A stretch of 64,000 nt of DNA from Wuchereria bancrofti. Lineage: Eukaryota; Nematoda; Chromadorea; Rhabditida; Onchocercidae. A model generated the notes under the pieces. It saw only the letters and a list, made by a program, of their open reading frames with translations. It had not been told where the DNA came from and made no database searches. Numbering within the stretch: position 1 is the first letter of the stretch; the number at the start of each line of letters is the position of its first letter. The translations under genes and the position numbers were made by a program. The stretch is from assembly GCA_005281725.1 (NCBI GenBank), contig SSBO01000012.1, forward strand, positions 18,493,293 through 18,557,292, written 5' to 3'. Of this stretch, positions 36,922 to 47,866 are shown in pieces.

Positions 36922-39597
36922 ATGAATATCGACTCCACAAAGGTACATTTTTTTTTGTTCTTAAATTTTTTTTTTCCAACAAAAAAGTTAAGAATCTTAT
37001 TTTAAATGTATGTGCCACATTAGCTGGAGTATACATATAGATTAATATTTAAGGATATTGCCGTTGAGGAAGATGTAGGAATAAATGAAACGGATAGAAA
37101 CGGAAGAAAAAGTGAAGACACAGAGAAAGACAGCGATGAGGACGAGCTGGATGATGATGAATTTGAAGTGGATCGCATCCTGAATGCTGCTGCAATAGAT
37201 GGAGAAGTGAAATATCAGGTAGGGTTAAGCTTTGCTTTTCTTAAATTCGGCTAAATCCGTTTTGAAATTTCAATTCACAACAAATAATATGATTTCGATG
37301 ATAGCTCAGTTTCATCTTCATTATCTTTTTTCAACTGCTTTTTTTAGATACGATGGAAGGGTTACGGATCAGATGAGGACTCTTGGGAACCTGAATGGAA
37401 CTTGGAAACAGCACGGCTAATCCTTGATGAATACATTGCAAGTCATCAGGGTGAGGTGAAGAAGGCTCAAAATTCAGTCTTAACTCTGAAAAAGCTAAGG
37501 AAGCGATGTGGAAGACAAATGAAACTACAAAATAAAGTAAATTGTTTTACATAAAACAGAGAAGTGTGTTCTGCTGTCGCTTTTGAATTTCTTAGATTTA
37601 AGAAAACTTGGATATCAAGATTCTGTATCCACTTGCATTTTTCCTACCTAATCAGTTGTTCATTAAGATGGAATAACTTGTCGAAATATGTGATGTGCTA
37701 CTAGTTTCAAGTGGTATTTATTATAGGGAAATAAAAAATTAAGACGAAGTTCTAGCTAGGAATACTCAGAAACCAATAAGACACTGAATATTCGGACTAG
37801 GAGAAAGGTAAAAATGGAGTGTGGTAATATTAGGAACAGAAATAACAATGGTAGTGATTACGAAGAAGTTTTCAAGAAGCGCGAAAGGTAATTTTAAGGA
37901 TCGACCCACTTTTGCGAGGCAAAAAATTTTGTTTTTTGGGGAGCGAAATTTCTTTTTTAGGGGACGAAAGAAGAAAAAAATCTCTTCAATTTGGGAGATT
38001 TAGAAAAAAATTTTAATTGTTACCTACATTTCACTCAGATTAGTTGTTGATTTCTTCGATGTTAATTAAATGTGCATCTTGGCTGTAATTTTATCCATAA
38101 ATTTCTTGTAAATTTCTACAATTGATCACAAGGAACTCATTTCATGCATAATTTCAGTAGATATCGAACAGACTTGGAAAGAATTAAAATTGTATCCTTA
38201 TCAAAGGATAAACAAGACAAACCACTGATCAAGGTCTGCATTCTCCGAGCATATATCTTTAAATTGTCACTTTATCGAGTGAGATAACATCTCAATAAAT
38301 TCCGGTTTTGTTTAAGTTTGTTTGCAACTAAAGCTGAAATACAGCATCGCAAGATTTCATATGTGCTAGAAGAGTTTTCTCGCTCTAATTTAGTTTTAAT
38401 TACAAAAGGTTTTAAAAATTGAAAAATACCGATCATCCTCAAATTTTAGGATTTATCGCCAAAAAAGGCTAAAAATGCTTGGCTTTATGATGATGTCGAA
38501 GACGCAGATTCCGACGCTTCAGAGAGCAATGGAAGAGTGAGAAAAAGCGGTCTATTTATTTGCCAGTTATAATTCATTAATAAGTGGTTCTTGACTCACT
38601 CATATCTTATCTGTTGTGTTTGTAATTTCAATTCAGAGATATTAACAAATAACATTTTCTTTTCAATTGGAAATCTTTTTATTTTTCTTGATTGATCTTT
38701 TTCAACCCAAAAATACCCTTTCTAGATGTTTTTTAGGTAAGGAAAAAGAGAATAATCACTTGAAAGAAAATGCTGCTGCGGAAAAAAAGAACGTGTCAAT
38801 GGCAATGGCTGAAAAGCAGTGTGAAAGTAATTTGAATGAAAAAGTCATGATTTTGATGAACAACAAGAAACAAAAAGGGAAGGGAGTGACTCCTGTAAAG
38901 GTAACCATGATGTGAAAAGATCTATTATCTAGAGGACTTAATCTTCCACTGTGTCTTTTGTTCTTATTAGTACTAAATCGTATAATATTAATTATCATTT
39001 ACATTTCTCTGAAGGGTCCATTCTTCAAGATATTTTTTATAAGAATAGCTTACTACCTATAAGAGCTGTGATAAAAACGTGATCACCTTAACTATGGTTT
39101 GTGATATTTAATATATTCAGTGATGTTTTCAGGTTGATGTATTGGAAGAAAGTATGTGGAGAAAAAATTCAATAACTTTATTTTTTTGCTTAATTCTGAA
39201 CACGATTTTATTAAATAGAATGCCAGTTCCTGTTAAAACTTCTGTTTCATAGTTTTTTTAATTTCTATCCAAAGCAACTGAAAAATTAGAGTCCTCAGTC
39301 ATTTTACTCATTTCAATTAACTGTTAGATATCATTCATCTAATGATTTTGTGATTTCATTTAAGATTTTTTCATATTTGGAGTCATTTTCATATTGCAAT
39401 GTTAGAAACTAGTTTAATCGTTACGATCAATTAGGGAGAATATTACTGGCGATCTTCGTAATAGTAATGATATGTTAATTTTTTAGACTACGAACCAAAA
39501 GTGGAATTTATTGGTATCATTCAGTGTCAAGATGGTGCAATTAAAGTAGTCTATACAAAAAAAGATGAGATGAGGTCACATGTTGTATCTGTGAGGG
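36922..39597 (+). pseudogene. HP1-like gene, disrupted copy B
   Basis: The counterpart of 28637-32352. Chromodomain exons (37024-37218, 37348-37536) are intact and nearly identical in protein. The next exon (start 37727) carries an in-frame TAG at 37757-37759 where copy A has TCG (Ser). The first half of the chromoshadow region (39487-39597) is present, but the last two exons are missing because about 1.07 kb, corresponding to 31472-32544 of copy A, is absent at 39692. A product would contain the chromodomain but no hinge or shadow domain. Other exons keep their frame, so the stop and deletion look recent. This is either a pseudogene paralogue or a null allele of the same locus. Confidence 0.75.
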
Positions 39598-41875
39598 GTA
39601 AATTTGTTAAATTTCAAGTAGATTATCAGACACTTTTCCAACTAACAATAAAAGTTCCACTTATCAGCATGACTGTAATGCTGCTTGGAAATAATATTTA
39701 TTTTATTAGTCTTTGTGGTACTTTGTCTTTTCTGGAAGGTTATTTTTTGAAGGTCACAAAGCAGAGAACGCATTCAACATTACCCACCATCATACAAATT
39801 TAACATGCATGTGTCCAGCAAATTGCCATGCACACCTCCTTAAAAGTCTTGAAATCCATATCATAGCATCCAATTTACGAAAAATGACACAAATTCTTAA
39901 TCAACTTCCTTGGAATTCACTAAGATTTTTTTCCAACTGTAGCATTTCCTATTAAATTTCGGTTTTTCCTGATCAAAAATATTATCCATACTCCTTATTA
40001 AGCGATCATTTTTAATATCTATCACGTTTTTGTGCTTGCTTATTTAGTTTTGTTTTTCTTTATCCTTCAAAGTTGCTGTGCATTTCGTAAACATGTTAGA
40101 TTTCACATGTAATCTTTGATGATATACGAATAAATCTTTGAGTTCATCACCGAAAACTTGATTTCTGAGTACACTGATTAGTTCTGTTCTACATACATAA
40201 CACACATTCAGATTTCTAGACCAGTCTACTGCACTTTTGTAACGTAATTGTAGTCATCAACTGCTAAAGATTTCCTCAATTTACTTCGATAGGCGTCTAT
40301 CAATTTGTCCACCCTAATCTAAAAATGCTTTATTTTTATGGCATAAAAAATTCAGTTTAGTAACGGGTGAGGATAACAAAAACAGAAGTTCTAGGGAAAT
40401 AATTACCAGTTCTTATACAAATAGCCAATAATCCCTGTCTACTAGTCGTTATGAAGCTTTAATTATTATGCTCAATCTCATCCATCATCACGAAGGTTTG
40501 AGCCGAAAGATCAAGTATGCGCTTTAATATTTTCTTTTACGGAATAAGGATTGCGTCTAAAGGTTGGTCAAACAACGATTTTTCAATTCTCCGAACCGCT
40601 TCAGACCTTCGCAGCGATTTATTTCGAAACTCTCTTTAGTTCACTTAAAAAGCTGAATTAACGATTACTTTTTAAGTTGCTTCAATTAACTACTCATATA
40701 TCAGTGTTAGGGGAAGTTAAGATGGAATGAAGCTCAAAATATTTGGAAAATAGACCCAACTTTATCAAAATATTTGGAAAATAGCCCCAACTTACTTTAT
40801 CAATACAACAGTTTGGGATTAATTGCTGCGCATCTTTTCCTGCTTACGATTTCCCGGTTGTAACCTAAAGCAGGAATACAAAGATTAGTTATATTCTATT
40901 CTGTTTTCCATGGGTCATAGGTTTGGTTGATAAAACCAGTGAAAGATGAGTTTCAATGATCTTTATTTTGTTATTTTAAGATATTGGTTCTAAATCCTTA
41001 CTTCCTAATGGGGCTTTACACTATACATAAATGCTTGCTTAGTTCAAAGGCTCTTTAAATCCTGAACTTTAATTAAAAAGTAGTCAGCAAAGTGATTTCC
41101 TTCTATTATCATTACATCTGTTAAACAAACAAACTCTGCAACAAAATATTGAAATGGGAGATTATTTAGGACATCACCATCTAAGGTCTTATCTAGTTAT
41201 TTATCCAGTGCGATATTTCCACTTTTATAATGACATACCGATGGTCAAGAAAACAAAGAATTTCATTAATTAGCTTTTCGCGATTCAACTGAATTCACTT
41301 TGCATGACTGGGAAAAATTGATAGAGCAACTTAACTTTAATAAGTAATATTATTTATAAAATTTGTCGTGGAAGGTAAATATTACAAATTGTACTATTAA
41401 TGTCTGTGTTTATTTGTAAAATAAAAATTGGAATTAACAGTTACCTTAGTATTTATTGGTTATTCTAAATTCAGATTAATAACTGAATGCTGCCAGTTCT
41501 ACTTTAATTGAAGAAGTAAAATGAATTTCCTTTGGCGCTAGTTGCTGCTAATAAAGAACGTAACGGAGGTTTGGTTTTGATCTGCTTATTTCAGATTATA
41601 AAAAATTTATAAGGTTCAAACTAACTAGTATACTTCAACTTCAATTCCAAATTTGCTCACACTAAATATGTAAACTTTCTTTTTCACTGATACTAAATTT
41701 TATAAAATATTTCGCAGAGTTTTACAAATAAACAAAAAGCACAAATGGAAGAATGAAAAGAAAAAATCGAAATTTAAAATTACTAGAAATTAAGGAACAG
41801 TGTGTAATAATTACCCCAATTATTCCTCCAATGATTTGGCTTATAATAGCAAAATAGCTAAACACTTAACTTTTA

Positions 41876-42352
41876 TTGGATAATTTCCATAATCAAAAAC
41901 AAACTTCTAGATGCGACGAAAAATTGGTATTATCGGAAGGATATAAGAAAATCAATGAAGTATCTTTAAATCTTTCGACAATTAGAAGTTGCCTATCGAA
42001 AAATGTCTTAAAATTGAATAAACAGGATAATATTTCACATATTAATTTCAATCTCGCTTATNNNNNNNNNNNNNNNNNNNNNGAAAAATTGGTATTATCG
42101 GAAGGATATAAGAAAATCAATGAAGTATCTTTAAATCTTTCGACAATTAGAAGTTGCCTATCGAAAAATGTCTTAAAATTGAATAAACAGGATAATATTT
42201 CACATATTAATTTCAATCTCGCTTATACGCTATTTAAACATTATTGGAAACAACTGAAAATTAAAACAGCGTTTAAAATCTTCGAAAAACTCGATAAGTC
42301 CTATATTTTCAAGGACAGGCAGGTCAGTTACAAAGCATTTATGTCAACATGA
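41876..42352 (+). other. Open reading frame of unknown status spanning an N gap
   Basis: This frame is open only because it runs through Ns (42062-42082) and through a 144-base repeat that flanks them, so its length is inflated. The non-redundant part encodes a Lys/Leu/Asn-rich peptide (SLNLSTIRSCLSKNVLKLNK, then HYWKQLKIKTAFKIFEKLDK). In copy A the related frame has an in-frame stop and ends at the indel. No domain is recognised. It may be a decayed exon or chance. Confidence 0.25.
41918..42226. repeat. Perfect 144-bp repeat flanking an N gap (42062-42082)
   Basis: Bases 41918-42061 recur at 42083-42226 with only 21 Ns between, the same pattern as at 3358-3697. The likely cause is unmerged contig ends. 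Confidence 0.9.
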
Positions 42353-43214
42353 CCAGATGCTTGTCGGCAACAAAATGTTTTGTTTTAAATGGTTTTAATT
42401 AACTCCTAATTAAAACTGATTTGTGTATAGATCAATTTCTATTCAAAAAGCAATTTTCTCATGATTATGCATAAGATTAAAAAGGACGAAAATTTGTTTC
42501 AGATAGTTAAATTTCATTTAAGATTACGTGTATCTGCTCAGTGATTCGCAATAATTTCCATAATTTATCCTGTTGGGTTTATTTTGGAAAATCCTCAAAT
42601 TTTGTTTATGGTTAAAATACTATATATTCATGTGACACAAAATTCAGCCAGTGAATATCGTTGTTCAGGAAGATTTCCATTTTCCAAGCAGTTGCGGAGA
42701 CTACAGATCAGGTTTTCACTTTTATCGAGAAAGCATGATTTAATGAATTAAAAATTAAAAGTATCATAACACACTGCTAATTCCAGAAACAAAAACCATC
42801 TAAAATTTTACGAAACCATTTAAAGAAAATTTAAGAGACTTTTTAAAGTAAAATATCGATATCACAACTTAAAAACGCCATGTTGATAATGACTCAGTGT
42901 TAATCTCCAATTTTTTTTAGAATTTAATACATCACGGTGGGACTTTATTGAGCACTGTAAAGAAATTTTCTGTTTTTTAACCAGTGTAAAGAAGTGTAAA
43001 AGCTTTCAAGCAGCTTACTTTTTAGGTAAAAAAGGATTCAAGCGCAAATTAAGCCAAAATTAGGCACCTTAGAAAATTTTGACAGTGACACCGTAATCAA
43101 TGAATCAATGCTATTTCTATGATCTAATTAGTGACTTTTAAATCTTTTCAATATGTTAGCATTATAGCTGCCTTTGTTTGCCTGCTTATTCACAATTGAT
43201 TGATTTATTTCGAT

Positions 43215-43947
43215 TTATTTCGGTAAGCAAGTAAACAAAAATCCTAATGCGCAACCATTACTGTCACGATCCGATACCTGCAATTAATTAAATTTTTTTG
43301 GTAATTCATGCGATGGAACTCCTACTAATCTTTTGTGTCGTCGTTTCTTTGTAATAGATGAATGTGAAATTAATTTTAATCATTGAACTAACCACATTTG
43401 TACAACGACATCTGCCATTGGCTGAAATGCCAGGCTGTTCCAAAACACATGTTTTGTCGGTAACTAGTGAAGGCTGACCATCGCTTTTAGGTGTTAGTAC
43501 TTTGCAGTTGAATGTTGGGCCTAAAAATACAATCATTCTTCACAATTTTTTATCGCTGAACTGACAACAAGCGTTATATCAAAGCGGAAAAATGTTACAA
43601 CGCTTATGGACCACACATTATCTTCTCAGGTACAGTTTATAAATCATTTGTTTGAGTTGTATCGATTAACGAATGCTTTTCTATTTTGAGATCGAAGCAA
43701 ACTTTAATCTTTTTTATAATAGTCAATAATCAAAATGAAATAAATTGAAATAGTTAAACCTAAGTATGGGCCACTGCCGGTGTGTAAAACTAACGGTTTA
43801 GCTAACACATGTGACTGAATAGATCGAATAGCAGTATTACTGTTGATGTTTCTTTTACTGTTGAACTGTTTCACCAATTTGGATCCTATAACTACTCCAT
43901 CCAAGGATGAGTGAGGTCCGGATAAGCGTCGTGTAAAACCGTCCAGC
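43215..43947 (-). CDS. Small cysteine-containing protein, 3' exons, copy B
   Basis: Same three exons as copy A: 43947-43760, 43520-43393, 43277-43215, all open, with splice sites and stop kept. I see five coding differences: one silent and four replacements (Ile to Leu, Asn to Ser, Asp to Asn, Tyr to Asn). All cysteines are unchanged. More upstream sequence is available here than in copy A, but I found no convincing 5' exon before 44723. Product unknown; probably secreted, judging from cysteine content alone. Confidence 0.58.
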
Positions 43948-44544
43948 CTATACATATACAAATATTTTAGATTTTTATTTCATTTTTTATTTACAATAAT
44001 TTACATACAAAATAAGTTTTAAAAAGCTGAAAGATTATTCAAGTAGAATTAAAGATTCTAACAGGGATAATAATTTGTTTCCCAAAAGAAGGGGAAGACG
44101 AATGAGAAATGTGTAATTATAAGTGGATAATGATGAATATTTGTATTCAGAAACTTGCAAAGGAAATAAATAAGCATATTTAAGAAGTTTTCCAAAAGTG
44201 AACAGTATAAGGATGTTATCACACTTCATTATCACAATCCTAATCAATTCTTTAATGGCACCCTTTTTGTTTCAGTTATGCTGTTGAAAAAACTTACTGT
44301 TATCCACTATGCACTTAGAAGCCAAAAGTTTCGATTTGTTTTAAGCGGTTGGAACTACAAGAAAAAAATTTAAAGACCAATATACGATCTCTTGTCCTGT
44401 CTAGTCATCATTTTGCTCATTTTACTTATTTTTTACCTTACTTTCATAATACTGTAAGCCGGATTAACTACATATGGAAACTTATTGTATCTTTCAAGTT
44501 ATGCATCTCTGATATTCAACAAACTCTTTTTTACGCCGAAATTA

Positions 44545-44680
44545 TTATCATTACCATTATTATTATTATTATCACTATTATTATTATCACTTATTATTAT
44601 TATTATTGTTATTATCAATTATCACTAATTATTACTTGTGGTCTAAACTTTATTATTATTACTATCATTAATATTAAAAC
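44545..44680. repeat. TTA/ATT-rich low-complexity tract
   Basis: Imperfect trinucleotide runs of ATT and TTA over about 130 bases. The 112-codon open frame that covers it (44349-44687) is a by-product of the repeat. A three-base N gap follows at 44721-44723. Confidence 0.8.
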
Positions 44681-45124
44681 CGAGTAAATTTAGTTATTAA
44701 AGAGAAAAGAAATGAGAAAANNNTACGTCGAAATTTTAATTTTGCAACAAAAGTAGAAAGTCAAATGCCAAAAGATGATTTGACTAAACCCTTAGTTGTA
44801 CTTTTCACTTACTATTCACATCTCACTACTGAACTCAGTTATTAACCGAATTATTAGAAAATTCTATCCTTGTTTTCAACAAGCTTTCCGAACAAAATAA
44901 CACAGTGCAGGACCTAATATTTCTTCAGGAATAAGACAACAAGACAAAAACTGGTTCATTTTTCTAAAATGATGCCACTGTTTATTGTTATTGTTACGTC
45001 TAATTCAGATTATGAAATGAAGATATTTGCTAACCTCGGTTTATTATTCCTATTCTCAACAATATTATTGTGACTGCTAATTGATAATTAGAGGCCTAAT
45101 ATTCGTCAGCAAAAGTGAAGATGA

Positions 45125-47866
45125 CTACCCAATATTCAGCTGTCGTTGCCGTTGCTCATGCTGCTTCCGTTGTTGTTGCAAGAAAGTTCGAGATCTAATG
45201 GTAGTAGTAGTGGTTCGTGTCGTTGTCATCCATGTGGTACCTCGACGAGTCGTCAACCTGAAATTATTTAAACTTTGTTTACGTCATGCCACTCACAAAC
45301 ATAATATCTATAGTTTCAGTAACTGATCTGACTAAATATTTCATTAAAATTTATCATAAAGTTCGATTAAATTTCGTATATAAATACCAATTATTCACTT
45401 GAATTAAACCAAAAAATTGAACTGAAAAATTGAACTTTTTTTTGTAACAAACTAAGGGTGCAGTGTTATTTTATAGTGCAAGATTCTTAAATATTTGCTT
45501 CTAACTGTTGAGTGAATAATAGATAAATAGTATCCGTGGTGATAAGATGTAAATGCCGACGGTACAGCAGAAGTAGTACATTAGCACTGTCATGTAGAAA
45601 AGCTAGAAACTTATAAAATACAAGTCTCCAAGTTCATTACTAACTCAACTAGCACATCCTATATCCACAGATTAGGAAATGATTGTTGTTATTATCATTG
45701 TGACTACGACTATCTGTGATTACTCATAGTTTTTGGTATACTTTGGTAATTTTAAGTACCAAAATGGATATAACCGCATAACAACATTTGAAGTACCCCA
45801 AATTATTCGGGCAAGCTCAAAAAATTGGCTAAATGATTATCAGAAATGCATGGTAATTATTTTGTCCCATTTGTTATATAATGCAAAACGTTGAGTGGAA
45901 CATAAATAATGTAAAGCACAATAAAAATAAACAAGACTAATTGACTAATCTAGTTTCTCTTTTTTCTGTTATCAAGTGACAATGACTTTATGAATTTTTT
46001 AATCATATTGCAAAATTTTAATCCAAAACGTTAAATCCTCATCAGAATTTTTATAATATATTAAAATTTTTGGACAATTTCAAAAAGAGGTAGTTACCTT
46101 TGGCTCTGGCTGACTGGCCTAACTATCAATATCGTAGACCTTTGCAGACGAGATGGTTGGGAACCACCGGAAGATTTAGCAGAAAATGGCTTGTAAGGCT
46201 CAATATATTTTTGTTTTGGTGGAGGTGTTGACCAACCTGGTATTCTACGAGTAATAATTGGTACCTGAAAGCTATTTGTTTATCAGCTCTGCTATTCCAC
46301 TCATTACTGTGTCGATTTACCATGTCGTTAATAAATAATTAATTAAATAGTTGCACCAATTCACTTTGGTAATTGGTGTCATATATTGTGAGGAACATAC
46401 GCTTGTTCGTCCAGCATCTTTCCCGTTTTTATGTAGAATAAATGTTGGCAGATAAGGTACTAATTCATCGTATACGTCATTTCTATCAGCCAACTTTTTG
46501 AAATCGTCTTCGAAATTATAATCAAATGATTTCGGATTACTAAACTGTGTCTCGTCGAGCAGCTTATTTTCTGTAATTTGAATTATTTAAAAAAATTACA
46601 ATATTCTTAGTATTATGAACTGCTTTCTTTTAATCCCACTTCTCCCTAACTTTGATTGCATCTTAAGCACTGGAAAAAAAAACAAAAGAGAGAGTGAGAG
46701 AGAGAGAAAGAGAAAGGAAGCTTTGCATGTTATTTAATTATCCTTCATATTAACTGTCTTTTTAGTTTTGAGTAAGAAATTGAATAATGACGTCCAAAAT
46801 AAAAAATCCAAGTAATAGAGTTCAAAAGTAAAACCCAAATCTCGGTCCAAAAAGCAATGAATAGTGTCACGGAATGAATAGTGTTTATGAGTACTATTGC
46901 TTTGTAAGACTTTCCAAATGGTTGAGTTGGACTTAAAAAAAAGTAAGAGGTGAGAAAGCAGAAAAGAGAAGAGAAAAACCTTTGCTACCAATTCATTGAA
47001 AGGTCATGAACTCGAAATTGAAAAGGTTGGAAAGACAAAAATGAAAGCTAAATGGTTTCTATTATGTCGTTTCAGCTTATTAAACTTATAACTCTTTTAA
47101 AGGCAAAATATGGCAATTCTTTTCAAACCAAAATACGGTCGACAGAAAAATTTCCATTGATATTATCCAAGAATTGAAATTTGCCAGATAAATTCTAAGT
47201 GATTTTCAAATAAAAGCTTACTGATATAAGTCAGTGCTGTCATTTTTTGCAAAAATTTTATGGATTATTCTGCAGAAGTTCATTTCAATAGTTGGATCTC
47301 GTTATGCAGGAAAATATGCAAAGGAAGTAGGAAGTTCTCGTTCGAACCAGAAATTTATCGAAGTGACCATTTGGAGCCACGGATTTAATATTCAGTGACA
47401 AACTAGATAAAGAGAAAAGAGGAAAAAGTGAATATGTCGTTTTATGTATTTCTATGTAACGTACGTGGGACCACTGATATCTTTACACGTGTGATTCAGA
47501 AATCCTGCAATTGTATTTTACAGTGCGACCCAAATATGTTTTGTAAATTTGTGTAAACATGCAGCATTTGATGGAAAAGCCAGCAAAATGTTTTCTACTC
47601 AAGTTAAATTTTATGAAAATTAAAAATTTTTATATATTCGAAATTAGTATTTAAAAGGAATCAGTGGATATACTCACTGATCCTACCGGCATATCAAACA
47701 CATCAATGAATCATTAATAAAGCTTACGTATTCGATAGATCTGACCTTCCGTCTTCGAAGCTGTTGTAATGGATAAAATAAAAAGTGCTACAAGTGAATG
47801 AGGTGCTAGTGATTTGCAGTGTTGCTTCCGTGAAGTTACATTTCGCATCTTTCTTATTTGTGCCAT
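45125..47866 (-). CDS. Predicted secreted basic protein, 202 aa, unknown family
   Basis: Four phase-consistent exons in transcript order: 47866-47728 (ends at a GTAAGC donor), 46570-46401, 46264-46098, 45257-45125 (stop TAG). The protein is 202 aa. The N-terminus has a basic segment followed by a hydrophobic core, SLVALFILSITTA (about 24-36), resembling a signal peptide, with likely cleavage just after it. Then come an acidic middle (FEDDFKKLADRNDVYDEL), a GKDAGRTS turn, a Pro-rich part (IPGWSTPPPKQKYIEPYKPF), a Thr-rich run (MTTTRTTTTTIRSR) and a very basic Gln/Arg tail (LQQQRKQHEQRQRQLNIG). There are no cysteines after the signal region. Secretion fits; function is unknown. An ATG seven codons into the model is an alternative start. 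Each exon is too short to stand out as an ORF, but the frames join exactly. Confidence 0.72.
46679..46720. repeat. Purine-rich GA tract
   Basis: A run of GAGAGAGTGAGAGAGAGAGA type followed by further purines, in the first intron of the secreted-protein gene. Simple sequence. Confidence 0.75.

Larger units (their letters stand above)
36014..44223. repeat. 8.2-kb duplicated segment 2, copy B
   Basis: Second copy of 27734-36012, beginning directly after the single N at 36013 and continuing past the point where copy A stops. It lacks about 1.07 kb at 39692 relative to copy A, and has about 0.8 kb extra between 42041 and 43024 and about 0.18 kb extra near 41170-41350. Unique sequence follows from 44224. 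Confidence 0.95.

Noticed and set aside
27734..44223. A recent tandem gene duplication as the default explanation for the two HP1-like copies
   Set aside because: Not excluded, but the junction is a single N at the exact copy boundary, as in two other places in the window, so an assembly or haplotype origin is the better first explanation.
44349..44687. 112-codon ORF rich in Ile and Tyr
   Set aside because: It is produced by the ATT/TTA low-complexity tract.
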